Part shown: positions 9,850 through 21,340 of the stretch, in pieces
How the letters are laid out: every line of letters begins with the position of its first letter
Position numbering within the stretch: position 1 is the stretch's first letter
Assembly (NCBI GenBank): GCA_014155875.1
Contig: JACEFZ010027774.1
Location: 174,501-238,500 of the forward strand
Length of the DNA stretch: 64,000 nucleotides
Reading direction: 5' to 3'
Origin: Cepaea nemoralis
Lineage: Eukaryota; Mollusca; Gastropoda; Stylommatophora; Helicidae
The notes under the pieces: model-generated
The model's input: the letters and a program-made list of their open reading frames with translations, nothing else
Told to the model about the DNA's origin: nothing
The model's database searches: none
Program-made: the position numbers and the translations under genes

Positions 9850-12648
9850 TTAAGAAGGAGAGGTGAAATCAAGTATTGCGTGTTTGAACTGGAACCTTAC
9901 CGAACACAGCAGCGAGCCACCTCTGTTGACCGGATTCCCGCTGTCGATGCTGGAAGGAACGGAGTTCCTAACACTGTTTGTTCTGGACACGTTGAGATGG
10001 TCATGAGATTCCAGAAATCCTGCCACAAAACACGCTTTAGGAACAGTTAGCATCATTCCTGCTTGGTAGCCATTGTCATCCACCTGATTCTGAGAGAGGC
10101 CTGATTCATCTCTGAGGATATTGCAGTCATCACTGAGGATATTGCTGTCATCTCTGATGATGTTGCAGTCATCTCTGAGGATGTTGGTAGGGTCGGGTTT
10201 ATCGGGATGTCCTTGGTACTGCTGAAATATCTGGTTTTGCGCGTTCTGGACGCACTGATTGCTGAACATTTCATTGCCAAAGAAGCTTCTTTTCTGTTCA
10301 GTGTTATGTTTTGCAGCAGGATAATGTGTATTGATGAAATGATAACGTGTTAAATTATATTCATGCTGCCCTTGCGGCTTTGAGTTGTTGACTAACTGAT
10401 GTCGATAATCAGGTGTTGGTAAAGAGTTTGTCTTTGGCTCATTGTCTTTGTTTGATTTTTCTGGCAGGATTCCACCACCTTCATGTGAGTTTCGGTTAAA
10501 TATGGGCTCACTTAGGCAAGTACCATCCAGCATAGTAGGTAGTCTGCCAGACTCTGCATTATGGCAATTGTTCGAGTCTGATATTGTCTGTTGATTCACA
10601 TTAAAAGAAAAGGACTGCGGATTATGGCAATTTTCAGGCGGAGAACGGTGGAGATTGTTCTCCATTCTGAATTCACTGTCATCTCCGGAACAAAGAGGCA
10701 CACACATACTTGGTATGAGCGTTTGGTTGTGTAAGTAATACTGAAAGTATTCTTTGGGAATTCTGTCATAGAAGATGACATTCTTTTTGTTACACATGCC
10801 AACGGGTGGATACATATGTGATTCATTTTGAAAATGTGATTCAGTGTATAGTTTATTTTCACAAGGAGAATTCTCTTTATTTGATGTGAATGACTTGTTG
10901 ATTTCATTAGCAGGACTTAACTGTGTCTTCAGCTCTCTTGGTGACTCCATCGGACGATTTTTGTCCACTTTAAGGTAGTCATTGTTAAGCGAGTTCTTGA
11001 CCTCGTGGGTCATTGGGTTAGATGTCAAATTGACAATGAAATCAAGCTGGTTTACTTCCTGGACTGGCACTTTCATTTTTGGCACAAGAACTTCAAGTGG
11101 TTTGTTGTTTTCAGACTTTAAAGGCTTTAAACCTTGCTTAAGAACACTTACGGAAACAGGAGTGCCATGTCCTAAGACGGACTCGAGATTCTGGACAGGC
11201 CCCATGGTGGCAGCTTGTGAGGTATCAGGGAAGCCATTCCCTTGCATGTTGTCGAGCGGAGCAGTGTGAGATATGCATGCTGGAGTTTTAGATGTTATTT
11301 CTGACGCATGTGGGCTTTCATACTCGTTGTTAAACATCAAAAGTGGCATGCATGGATGGTCATAGTTTGAACACAAATGGCTGTGAAAACCTGCTTGGTT
11401 ATGCTGCAGTTGATTTTCAGGTGAATGTGAGTAAGGGAAGTTGACAGGCGCATGAGCTGATGACAGACCTGGCACTTGTGAACTGTCCAGTCTGTTGGTA
11501 CGATATGGTTCGCGATGATGGTCAAACAAAGTCAACGATTGTGATTCTGAGGTGCAGTCAGGTTCAGGTTGACGTATGGCCATTTGGTATGCTGCCTTTG
11601 TATGGGAATTAACAAATGGTTGTGGCGATGTCGATACTGTTGGGTCAAGTACTGGGTCGAAATTGTCAAGAAGTACTTCTGAAATATTGCCTACTGATGC
11701 GGATCTTCTTAAAGCGGATTTGAACCGACTGGTAAATGATATGGTGTCAGCTGTTGTCGCGCCGAATCTGCACTCACGATCATGCAGTAAAGGCTTCCGC
11801 TCCCCAGCTGTATATTTCATATGTGTACTTACGTCTTTGTCTTTAACTCGTCTGTTCACCTTCTTTCTTAATAATTCATGAGATGTCTGATTAAGATCTA
11901 TGTTGATGACAGTCGAGTTTAAGATGTCACTGGATGAGTAATTTAGGTTTTCATCTTTCCAACGCTCCAAACTGGAGACTCGACAAAAACTATTCCCATT
12001 TTTAATATCCTCATTTGAAGCATGAAGAGAATCATTCCCAGACAGATATAGAAATGGCTGACACTCCGAATCACTGTACGCGTCTTCCTGAACATAAACA
12101 GGCAAATCACCAGTAACGTCGTCTTTATGTTTATCTTGTGCCAGAGAGTCTTCGGAAGACTCTGTGATGTCGCTTGTGTTGATAGACATTTTTCCTGAGC
12201 TTCCTCCGATGCTGTCGCTAATTGAAGAGTGCCTTTGTCGATTGCTGCCAATCTGAAATTCGTTGTGGTTGACGCTTGTCAAACTCTGATCAGATTTGGA
12301 GGAACTGGCAGGCGACCGACACCAGCTGCCAAAGTCTTGATAACTGTCCGCGGAACTACTGTCAATCAAAGAACTATTTCCCGAATCCATGTCCTTTGGG
12401 TTGTTAGTGGAGACATCCATTGTAAGACTCGAAGTTCTTAACCTCCCAGAGTGTTCCATGCTGTTGGAAAGGCGGCAGCTGCGAGCGGTCACATGCTCTA
12501 CGAAGGCTGTCTCACAATGGGACGTCGGCGGATCATGCGTGTCTCTTCCCCTTCCTTCCGCACCAACCATGGACATCTGAAGAGTACTTGTGGAAAGCCG
12601 TTTTGATTGCGGAGAACAAAAGACCCTTAATGGCGATTCTCCGAGCAT
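9850..12648 (-). CDS. Large disordered protein of a host gene, 932 codons in one exon; family not recognised
   Basis: The only long non-transposon, non-repeat ORF in the window. I chose ATG at 12648 (A at -3); an in-frame TGA at 12691-12693 blocks extension upstream. The protein is rich in Ser, Asn, Asp and His, with no signal peptide, membrane segment or zinc finger that I can see, so it is probably intrinsically disordered. Notable parts are a basic patch with LRRSASVGN (resembling a basophilic kinase or 14-3-3 site), Ser-rich acidic stretches in the first third, and near the C terminus a run of short repeats on the theme NILRDD/NIIRDD/NILSDD (about residues 830-865). TAA at 9850-9852 ends it. 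It could be one coding exon of a larger gene or the whole CDS. Function unknown. Confidence 0.7.
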   Translation of the reverse strand: MLGESPLRVFCSPQSKRLSTSTLQMSMVGAEGRGRDTHDPPTSHCETAFVEHVTARSCRLSNSMEHSGRLRTSSLTMDVSTNNPKDMDSGNSSLIDSSSADSYQDFGSWCRSPASSSKSDQSLTSVNHNEFQIGSNRQRHSSISDSIGGSSGKMSINTSDITESSEDSLAQDKHKDDVTGDLPVYVQEDAYSDSECQPFLYLSGNDSLHASNEDIKNGNSFCRVSSLERWKDENLNYSSSDILNSTVINIDLNQTSHELLRKKVNRRVKDKDVSTHMKYTAGERKPLLHDRECRFGATTADTISFTSRFKSALRRSASVGNISEVLLDNFDPVLDPTVSTSPQPFVNSHTKAAYQMAIRQPEPDCTSESQSLTLFDHHREPYRTNRLDSSQVPGLSSAHAPVNFPYSHSPENQLQHNQAGFHSHLCSNYDHPCMPLLMFNNEYESPHASEITSKTPACISHTAPLDNMQGNGFPDTSQAATMGPVQNLESVLGHGTPVSVSVLKQGLKPLKSENNKPLEVLVPKMKVPVQEVNQLDFIVNLTSNPMTHEVKNSLNNDYLKVDKNRPMESPRELKTQLSPANEINKSFTSNKENSPCENKLYTESHFQNESHMYPPVGMCNKKNVIFYDRIPKEYFQYYLHNQTLIPSMCVPLCSGDDSEFRMENNLHRSPPENCHNPQSFSFNVNQQTISDSNNCHNAESGRLPTMLDGTCLSEPIFNRNSHEGGGILPEKSNKDNEPKTNSLPTPDYRHQLVNNSKPQGQHEYNLTRYHFINTHYPAAKHNTEQKRSFFGNEMFSNQCVQNAQNQIFQQYQGHPDKPDPTNILRDDCNIIRDDSNILSDDCNILRDESGLSQNQVDDNGYQAGMMLTVPKACFVAGFLESHDHLNVSRTNSVRNSVPSSIDSGNPVNRGGSLLCSVRFQFKHAILDFTSPS

Positions 12649-12751
12649 TGTTCTCAAGGCCAGCGTGCTGATTTCCCACGGATCCTCCTGTCATTTCAGG
12701 TCTCGCGGCACCGGGGTTGACAAATGTCCTTCAACGCGGGGTGTCTGAGAT
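12649..12751 (-). promoter_or_regulatory. Predicted 3' splice acceptor and 5' UTR segment of the 932-codon gene
   Basis: On the minus strand a pyrimidine tract (12757-12775) is followed by CTGACAG and then the exon from 12751. That leaves about 103 nt before the ATG at 12648. The signal implies at least one upstream exon, with the AT-rich repeat array at 12.8-14.6 kb lying in the intron. The splice motif is seen directly; the transcript structure is inferred. Confidence 0.55.
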
Positions 12752-12789
12752 CTGTCAGGAGGGAAAAACAAAAGTCAATTTGTAAGCAA

Positions 12790-14560
12790 CATTGACGATG
12801 AAGGGGTAATTACTCTCAGGTCATTACATTCAACACGTGCGAGTTGTAATATTAACGTTAAACACGCGGAAATTGTAACATATATTTTAAACAGCTGAGA
12901 ATTGTAATATACACTTTAGCGAATTGAAAATTGTAACGTATACTTTTAACAACTGACACTTGTAAGCATTAAACTAAACATCTGAGAATTGCAACATACA
13001 ATTTTGAACAGCTGAGCATTGTAACATACACTTAAAGCAACTGAACATTGTAGCAAAACACCATAAACAATTGACAACTGACATACACTTTAAACAACTG
13101 ACATTGTAAAATACACTTTAAACTGACAATGACATACACCTTAAAAAAATGACATTTGTATCATACACTTTAAACAGCTGAGAATTATATCATACACTTT
13201 AAACAACTAAGAATTGTAACAATCCACTTTAAAAACATCTGAAAATTGTAACATACACTTTAAATAACTGAAAATCTATAACAATAGAGTTAAATAATAG
13301 AGAATTATAACAATAACGACAAATAACTGTTGTAACAACTGATAATTGTAACAATAACGATGACAAGAAGAGAATTGTAGCAACACAGTTAATAATGAGA
13401 AAATTGTAACTATAACGTTAGCAAGTAAAGAATTATAACAATAACATTAACACGGAGAAAATTGTTAATTATAAATTAAATGTGAGAGAATTTTAACAAA
13501 AACGTTAAACCACTGTAAAATTTATGAATAGCGTTAAACTTGTGAGAATTCTAACATACACTCAAAATGACTGAGACGTGTCACAAGAAAGTAACCGAAT
13601 TTAAAACAATAATGTTAAATATGTGATAATTGTAATAATAATGTTTAATAGTTGACAATTGTAAGAACGTTAAATAAATGACATTGTAAGAATAATGTTA
13701 AATAACTGGCAGTTGTAACAATAATGTTAAATAACTGACAATTGTAACAATAAAGTGAAATAACTGACAATATTTACAATAATGTTAAGTAGAAGGTAAT
13801 TGTAATTATAAAGTTCAACATGAGAGAATTGTAACAATGATGTTACATCGCTGAAAACTGTAACAACGTTAAATACAAGAAAATTTCTTCTTCTTCTTCT
13901 TCTTCTTCTTCTTCTTCTTCTTCTTCTTCTTCTTCTTCTTCTTCTTCTGCGTTCATCCGGATTTGTTTTCTTTCGGACGTGACTGCTTTGTGCCTGTTTA
14001 CAGCAGAGCTGCGTTCTTGCGCCGTTAGGCCGACACATCCGACTTCTGCGGGCATTTGTTGACCGGGTTAACCTTCCCGGAAATTGATTCAATAACTTCA
14101 ACGTGAGAGAATGTAACGTTTAACTTAAGAAGAATAGAGCTGTAACAATAACTCTGAACACGATAGAATTATAATAATGAAGTTAACACCTGAGAGTTGT
14201 AAAAATAATGTTGAAATTAATAGAATTGTAACATTAACTGATTCAGTATCAAACACAATGTGGGTCTCGACCAAACGAAAATGCGTGGCGGAAAATGGGA
14301 AATACAAGCAGACATGTTGTTATTATATATCAAATTAAATGGGGTTGCACATGGGAAAGTTCTGTATATAATCCTATGGCATATACGGAAGGCGCTTAAG
14401 ACGGCTAATCATCCAATTGTACTTCAGCAGTTAACGTTAAATACGCAAGAATTGTTACATTACTGCAAAATTGGAGAAACATATAACGATGGAGTAAACG
14501 GTGAACACAATATAATAATTGATTTAAAACGTAGCTAATTTTACAAGTTGTAACAAAATT
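12790..14560. repeat. AT-rich degenerate minisatellite, about 1.7 kb
   Basis: Units of about 30-36 bp on the theme GAGAATTGTAACATACACTTTAAACAACT drift gradually across the array into AATTGTAACAATAA-CGTTAAATAA forms. A (TTC)n tract (13884-13948) and about 110 bp of unrelated GC-richer sequence interrupt it. There are no credible genes. Confidence 0.8.
13884..13948. repeat. (TTC)n microsatellite
   Basis: About 21 TTC triplets. They cause poly-Glu and poly-Arg minus-strand frames. Confidence 0.95.
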
Positions 14561-14637
14561 GTTATTTCTTAAAGGTCCAAGACGGATTGAGGCGGGTAAG
14601 TCATATACTGGATAGGTAGTGCTAGCTCGATATTTTT

Positions 14638-14796
14638 ATACAGGATGTATTTTTAATGACTTGTAGTGTTCGAAAATATTGCCGGTCCAAGTTTTGTATT
14701 TACCTATTGTGTTGCATGAACTTTATAGATGGTGAATACAAAACTTGGACCGGCAATATTTTCAAACACTGCACAGTCATTAAAAATACACCCTAT
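14638..14796. mobile_element. Foldback (palindromic) MITE, copy 1, 159 bp
   Basis: It opens ATACAGGATGTATTTTTAATG and closes with CATTAAAAATACACCCTAT. Two arms of about 65 bp containing AAAATATTGCCGGTCCAAG are near-perfect inverted complements around a spacer of about 28 bp. A second copy is at 31769-31926. TA-rich flanks suggest a Tc1/mariner-type target, but this is not certain. Confidence 0.8.
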
Positions 14797-14800
14797 AGAA

Positions 14801-15200
14801 CAGTGATTCTAAACCGGTGGGGAATTTCCCCCCCCCCCCCCCCCCCCCCATAGGGGGAATTTTAGTGTTTCCAGGGGAGGAATTAAGATTATTTCAAGAT
14901 CGCGTTAATACAAGAACCGATTACTTGATATTGTTTTTCCCTTCATACTGTACGGTTCTGTACGTCTCACCCTTCTAAAATTCATTTATAAAGTAAGTAG
15001 ACCCACAAATCACGTTTTATGTGGACGTCTAGACTTGTTTTAGATGTGCTATTAAATTTAGCTTCCATTATTACGTATACTGTGTAGGGGCGAAGGTGAG
15101 GGGATTTTTAGGTAGGAAATACGAAGGGAGGGGGGGGGGGGATGACGTTCTGAAAATATGGTGAAGGAGGGCACGGGCGAAAAAAGATTGATAACCACTG
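14801..15200. mobile_element. hAT-type MITE, 400 bp (copy 2)
   Basis: It starts CAGTGATTCTAAACC and ends GATAACCACTG. Flanks CTATAGAA (14793-14800) and CTACAGAA (15201-15208) form an 8-bp target duplication with one mismatch. The interior matches copy 1 at 8927-9282, including AATTAAGATTATTTCAAGA. It carries a poly-C run of about 22. It inserted into the last bases of the foldback MITE. Confidence 0.88.
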
Positions 15201-15209
15201 CTACAGAAC

Positions 15210-15540
15210 AATCTGCACTTCGTGAGTGGTGTGAACAACATCTTGCCGACCGCCTTTACTTCCCATAATATTTTCTGATACCCATTTTAGACTGGGTCGT
15301 CCTGGGAACTTAGGACGATTTTAATAATCCACCTTAACGGGAATTCTAGAACACGAGTTAAGCTTGATGGCGATTGCTCTTATGCGACCCACGTCAGGAA
15401 GAGGAAAGTGACTTATTTGTTAATGTGTGCCCTAATGTTTCAGAACATAATTATAAATTAATTTGTTATACATTAATAACTGTATCTTTACCACAAATGT
15501 TTCAACATCAAAAAGATTTGCAGTTGTACTTTCATCCTTT
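15210..15540. other. Unassigned stretch
   Basis: Unique-looking sequence. The start of a 134-codon plus-strand frame (15374-15778) is seen, but most of that frame is the adjacent CT-rich repeat. No domain, no tRNA-like head. Confidence 0.35.
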
Positions 15541-15780
15541 TTGTTCTGTTTGTGTCTGTCTGTTTGCCCCCCCCTCTCTCTCCATCTCTCTCTCTCTCCC
15601 TCTGTATGTGTCTTTCTATCTCTCTACGTCTCTCTACATGCCTCTCTATGACTCTCTTCCTTCCTTATTTTCTTTCTTTCTGTCTGTCTGTCTTTCTTTC
15701 TTTCATTCATTCATTCTTTCTGTCTGTCTGTCTTACTTTCTTTATTTGTTATCTCCTTTTCAATCTCTCTGTGTCTGACT
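15540..15780. repeat. CT/CTTT/CTGT-rich low-complexity tract
   Basis: Pyrimidine-rich microsatellite mixture (TCTC, CTTT, CTGT, CATT). Apparent ORFs here are Ser/Leu-rich artefacts. Confidence 0.9.
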
Positions 15781-15899
15781 ACCACCTCCCCTTCCCAAAC
15801 TCTTTTCTTATGCCTTTCCTCTCCTTTATGTCCGCTCTACAGATCAGAAACTAGAAGTATTGATGTCCAAGGTCAAGAACTTTACTTTCTAGAAATTCT

Positions 15900-17560
15900 T
15901 GTCACCTCTATCCTCGTGGGACATCCTAAGATACACACATTTTAGGATAAACACTCTTCGTGGGAAATATTGGGATACAAACATTAGGGCATCTACAATC
16001 TTTGCGGAACATTATTGAATACAAACATTAGAGGATCGACAATCCTCTCGGGACATCCTGGGATACACACTTTAGAGCATCGACAATGCTCGTGGGACAT
16101 TCTGGGATACAAACTTTAGATGATAAACACTCTCCGCGCGAGATCCTAGGACAAGGAACATTAGAACATCGATAATTCCAGCGGGAAATCTTGGGATACA
16201 AAAATTAGAGCATCGACAATCCCAATGGGACATCCTGGAATACATGCATTATAGGATAAAAATTCTCCGCGGGACATTTTGTGATACAAACATGAGAGGA
16301 TCGATCATTCACACGGGACATCTTGAGATAACAACATTAGAGCATTGACAATCCTCGCGGGGCATCCTGGGATATACACATTAGAGGATACACACTCTCC
16401 CCGGGACATCCTGGGATTTACACATTAGAGGATACACACTCTCCCCGGGACATCCTGGGATTTACACATTAGAGGATACACACTCTCCCCGGGACATCCT
16501 GGGATATACACATTAGAGGATACTCACTTCCGGGACATCCTGGGATTTACACATTAGAGGAATACACACTCTCACCGGGACATCCTGGGATATAGACATT
16601 AGAGGATACACACTCCCCCGGGACATCCTGGATTACACATTAGAGGATACCACACTCTCCCGGGACATCATGGGATTACACATTAGAGGCATAAACACTC
16701 TCCCCGGGACATCCTGGGATATACACATTAGAGGATACTCACTATCCCCGGGACCATCCTGGGATTTACACATTAGAGGATACACACTCTCCCCGGGACA
16801 TCCTGCGATATACACATTAGAGAATACTCACTCTCCCCGGGACATCCTGGGATTTGCACATTAGAGGATACACACTCTCCCCGGGACATCCTGGGATTTA
16901 CACATTAGAGGATACACACTCTCCCCGGGACATCCTGGAATATACACATTAGAGGATACACACTCTCCCCGGGACATCCTGGGATTTACACATTAGAGGA
17001 TAAACACTCTCCCCGGGACATCCTGGGATTTACACATTAGAGGATACACACTCTCCCCGGGACATCTGGATTACAATAGAGGATACCACCACTCCTCCCC
17101 GGGGGTTATCCTGGGATATACAAATTAGGGATACACACTCTCCCCGGGACATCTTGGGATATACACATTAGAGGATACACACTCTCCCGGGAACATCTGG
17201 GTTACAAAACATGAGAATCGGCAATCTCCACGAGACATCATGGAATTACAAAACACGAGAGCACTGGTAATCTTAGCGGGACATCCAGGATACACTTAGT
17301 ATGGATAACCACTCTCCGCAAGGGCATCTGGATCACATATTATAGGACAAACACTAGTCGTGAGGACATTCCTAGGGTACAAACATTAATGGGGTAACAC
17401 TCTGCAGGAGATCCAGGGAGAAATTTTAAAGAATGAGAATTCCCTCGTAATCCTAGGATACAAAAATGAAAAGGCATTCGACAATTGCCCACAGGCAATG
17501 TTGGGAACAAACGCTAGACAATCGTCACTGTCCGCTGGGACACTTGCGAGTGACACATTT
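15900..17560. repeat. 44-bp satellite array, about 1.65 kb
   Basis: The unit is about 44 bp: CCGGGACATCCTGGGATTTA, then CACATTAGAGGATACACACT and CTCC. The centre (about 16350-17190) is homogeneous; both flanks hold strongly diverged units (for example 15920-16350, with ATCGACAATCC variants). The homogeneous core with decayed edges is typical of unequal exchange. Confidence 0.9.
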
Positions 17561-17885
17561 ACGGATCAACAAGGATCTACAGCATTGGTGATAGCCCGTT
17601 CAAGCCCACCCGCCTTTGGTTTAAAAAAATTAATTTGAAGCTGGCGGGTGGTCAACGGTGGTTTGATTAATGACATTTAGAGTATAAAGTTCTTGCAATT
17701 GGTTCACACGCAACTGCCGCACCGATGATCTGAAGGTACTGAACACAAACGCAAAACTGCAGCTGATGCAATTACGTTAATCGACTTTGATGGACGATCG
17801 ACAACATATCTCCCAGCCAACCTCGCCCCACTCACATAAGTTAGGGTGCAATTACACTGTTTCACTGTGAAAAACATCCACGGTG

Positions 17886-17888
<3 letters not shown>
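17560..17888. other. Unassigned stretch
   Basis: No ORF of interest and no recognised repeat between the 44-bp satellite and the CT array. Confidence 0.3.

Positions 17889-17979
<91 letters not shown>
17889..17979. repeat. (CT)n microsatellite, about 90 bp
   Basis: Uninterrupted CT dinucleotides. Confidence 0.97.
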
Positions 17980-17982
<3 letters not shown>

Positions 17983-18204
17983 CTTTCTCTCAATCTGTGT
18001 CTAACTGACAATCCACTATATCCTATGTATAGTATGTGTGTAGTACTCAGGTTATCCGGCGTCACTGCTTCTAGGTTATTTCTTGTTGCTGGAAAACTTG
18101 GTGCATCTCATCTCATCGCATGGCATTTCATCTTGCTCTTCTAGTACTTTGCAATGTCGAGTTGAAATATAAACAGCGGGAGACTGTCCGCTTATGGGCT
18201 TCAC

Positions 18205-18800
18205 GTATCGATAAGTGAATAGGTACAATTATCTCGGAACAGTAATAACATCTGATGGGAGATGCCTGGAAGAGATTAGAACAAGAATCGCCATGTCTAA
18301 GGTAGCCTTTAGCAAGATGAAAAACATACTGACCAATAAAAAGATGTCAATTGAAACGAGAAAAAGAGTGTTGAGGTGCTACATAGAACCTGTACTTTTA
18401 TATGGATGTGAAGCTTGGACAATGAGCAGTCAAGCTGAAAAACATCTGATGGCTGTAGAAATGTGGTTTCTGAGGAAAATGCAAAGAATACCATGGACAG
18501 CCAGAAAGACCAATGAACAAGTCCTTCAAGAAACAAACGAAGATCGTAAACTGATTAGAGACATTAGACGCAGACAGTCAAATTTGTTGGGCATGTTATG
18601 AGAAGAAGATGATTGGAGAACTTGGTGACAACTGGTAAGATCGAAGGGAACAGACCAAGAGGAAGACCTAGAAGCAAATACCTAGATGGCTTGGCCTCGT
18701 GGCATGGTCGAGACAGAAACACTGAGCTGATCCACGACTCTGATGATCGAGTGAGATGGCAAAACATGACCGCCCACGCTTACCGGCATGGCACATGATG
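18205..18800 (+). pseudogene. 3' end of LINE-A (RTE-like non-LTR retrotransposon), C-terminal part of RT ORF
   Basis: Frames 18215-18601 and 18613-18798 give the typical post-RT domain of APE-type LINEs: YLGTVITSDGR, then RKRVLRCYIEPVLLYGCEAW, LRKMQRIPW, GRPRSKYLDGL and HGRDRNTELIHD. One stop/frameshift at about 18600 separates the two parts. It ends RHGT followed by (GATG)n, the retrotransposon tail. EN and RT core are missing, so this is a 5'-truncated copy. Relatives lie at 22.0-22.5 and 57.95-58.63 kb. The RTE-like label is inference from the C-terminal motifs and tail. Confidence 0.8.
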
Positions 18801-19020
18801 GATGGATGGATGGATGTATCGATACTCCCATGGACTCTGCTATTCTCCCCGTCCCTCGTTTACGTGGTCGGCCTGTTCCTCTGCTTCCATCTGGTTTGTA
18901 TATCATTGCTTGTTGTGGTATACTTTTAGTTGGTAACCTAGTTGCATGGACAAACCATTTGACTTGCTGTCTTCTAATAAAATCTAGCTCTGCTGTAACC
19001 CCCTATATCCCTTGGTGAAT
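18800..19020 (-). pseudogene. 3' end of LINE-B, minus strand, tail to tail with LINE-A
   Basis: Read on the minus strand it encodes QQVKWFxHATRLPT, then a YKPDGSRGTGRPRKR segment and ESMGVSI, matching the C terminus of LINE-B at 44.5-44.7 kb. Its CATC tail merges with the GATG tail of LINE-A. Confidence 0.7.
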
Positions 19021-19128
19021 GTTATTTGTAAAACTTGTTACGTAGTTGTTAACTGATTTAATTGTTACCGCTACGCTCTCCCGTGCCTGAATGCACGTTA
19101 GTCTTCCTTTACATATAAGCAGTCAGAC

Positions 19129-19920
19129 TTGTGCAAAGTTACAATCACATTGAGCCGGGAGTGCAGGGAGTGGCCAGCAGGGGCCACGGAATTGGAAATC
19201 CAGCAACTAATTCAGGATAATGCTCGCCCGGGTGATACGATTAAGTACACAGATGGTTCGGTGTTGAAAGGCAGGAGAAGTGCATGGGGGTTCTTAGCAA
19301 AAGCTAATGGTCGCCGTTTAGTGCAGGAGAGCCTGGCATATGATGCCACAACATCTAGCTTAAGAATGGAGGTGGAGGCGGTCAGTGCAGCTTTCCGCTG
19401 AATGGAGAATACGATACACACACACATCGTGATTGTAACTGACTCAGAAAGCATGCTGAGTAGGGTGAGGACAGGCAAGCTTCGTGCAGAGTGGCTTGCT
19501 TCGCTTCGGAAATCACGGGTGACAACCATCGTCTGGATCTTTTCTCCGGGGCATGCTGGTGTGCTGGGGAATAAACGGGCGGACAGATTGGCTGGCTCTG
19601 CAAAACTTGGTGGAGTATTGATGCATGATAAGGAAGACGTGGTTGCGGCCTTGTAGGAGCACGTGTACACCTCGGAGAAGCAAATGGATCACCATAGTCT
19701 GGCAAGAATGAGACAGCGAGGAGTGACGAGGGGATCTGGCCGACGATCGACGCTCAGAGGAAAGGCAAGGCGGGCATATAATCAGATTGCTACTGGTACT
19801 ATTAGTGTTGGAACTCTTCGCTGGCTGCTGAGAATGGGGACGGAGCGCTCATGGGAATGCCCCGAATGCTGTGATGTCGGTTCCTAAATCAATCAATCAG
19901 TCAATCAATCAATCAAATAC
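19129..19920 (+). pseudogene. RNase H domain and 3' end of an RNH-LINE (copy 2)
   Basis: The frames encode a type I RNase H: YTDGSV (catalytic Asp), MEVEAVSAAF (Glu), VTDSESML (Asp) and PGHAGVLGNKRADRLAGSA (final Asp region), so the DEDD set is visible. Stop codons at about 19399 and 19654 break the frame. The segment ends in DVGS, a stop and an (AATC)n tail, the same end as copy 4 near 60.7 kb. Such RNase H domains occur downstream of RT in I/Jockey-group LINEs; the clade is not resolved. 5' truncated. Confidence 0.8.
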
Positions 19921-20188
19921 ATATAAGCAACCCTTACTGACGTCAGTGTATCGTCATAGTTAACCCTTTCACTGATTGTGTTTGTATGTGCGCTAAATGT
20001 GTTGCATCTGTCTGTGTTATGCCAATGACCACACCGAGAACTACAAACTGCCCTCGGCACAAGAAAGTCACAGCAGTTCCCCATGCTGTTGGTAGGCCTT
20101 CAGCACCCACGTGTTGCAACCAGCGCATGAAGAATTAACGAGAACAAGTCTCTTGCTGGCATACCGCGATTAATGGAGTCTTTACCCA

Positions 20189-20365
20189 GTTTCCAATTCT
20201 TCAAGTCGCACAGATGTGAACATCCCAGATTGATTTCTAACAGCTACAACTCATTTTCAACATACTCTTTGAAAGATTTCCAATTCTTCAAGTCGCACAG
20301 ATGTGAACATCCCAGATTGATTTCTAACAGCTACAACTCATCTTCAACATACTCTTTGAAAGACG
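20189..20365. repeat. Tandem duplication, two copies of about 88 bp
   Basis: TTCCAATTCTTCAAGTCGCA occurs at 20190 and 20278. The two units differ by one base over most of their length, so the duplication is recent. Confidence 0.9.
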
Positions 20366-20559
20366 ACAGACCTGATGATATTAAATTTATTGCAAAGATA
20401 TCTTGATCAATCAGGGCAGTTGTATTGCGAAAAGTCCACGCAGAAACAACTATTATCATCTTGATTTATTGGTTGTTTTGGGATTTGAATTTATTACCAT
20501 TTTTTTTCGACAATTATTAAGGGAACTAGTCATTACAATCGTGTGGTAGCAGTTCAATT

Positions 20560-21080
20560 ATTGTGACGGTAGTTCACACGGGTACCAATCATTGCCATCG
20601 TGGGGCGCTAGTTCACAGTGGTCATTGTCATGCTGTGGCACTAGTTCACAGTGGTCATTGTTATGCTGTGGCGCTAGTTCACAGAGGTCATTGTCAATCC
20701 GTGGCGCTAGTTCACAGCAGTCATTGTCATGCTGTGGCGCTGGTTCACAGTGGTCATTGTCATGCTGTGGCGCTAGTTCACAGTGGTCATTGTCATGCTG
20801 TGGCGCTAGTTCACAGCAGTCATTGTCATGCTGTGGCGCTGGTTCACAGTGGTCATTGTCATGCTGTGGTGCTAGTTCACAGTGGTCATTATTATGCTGT
20901 GGTGCTAGTTCACAGTGGTCATTATTATGCCGTGGCGCTAGTTAACAGAGGTCATTGCCATGCTGTGGCGCTAGTTAACAGTGGTCATTGCAATGCTATG
21001 GCACTAGTTCACAGAGGTCATTGCCATGCTATGGCGCTAGTTAAAAGAGGTCACTGCCATGCTGTGACACTTGTTCACAC
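20560..21080. repeat. 33-bp minisatellite
   Basis: The unit is GCTGTGGCGCTAGTTCACAG then TGGTCATTGTCAT, about 15 copies. Since 33 is a multiple of 3, two frames stay open (one reads ALVHSGHCHAV repeats). The 294-codon frame is a repeat artefact. Confidence 0.9.
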
Positions 21081-21084
21081 AGGT

Positions 21085-21340
21085 ACCAGTCATTGTCATC
21101 TTATGACAGCAGCCTACTTGTGCATCAATCATTGCCAACTTATGGCGGCAGTCCACTCGGAACCAATCATTGCCAACTTATGGCGGCACTCCACTCGGGA
21201 CCAATCATTGCCATCCTATGGCAGCGGTAAACTCGGAACCAATCATTGCCAACTTATGGCGGCAGTCCACTCGGGAACCAATCACTGCTATCTTATGCCG
21301 GCAGTCAACTCGATGACCAATCATTATCATCTTATGGCTG
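21085..21340. repeat. About 37-bp minisatellite next to the 33-bp array
   Basis: The theme is ACCAATCATTGCCAACTTAT then GGCGGCAGTCCACTCGG, six to seven diverged units. Confidence 0.8.

Noticed and set aside
15900..17200. Regular 44-bp spacing suggested a CRISPR-like array
   Set aside because: Whole unit repeats without unique spacers, and the context is eukaryotic; it is a satellite.
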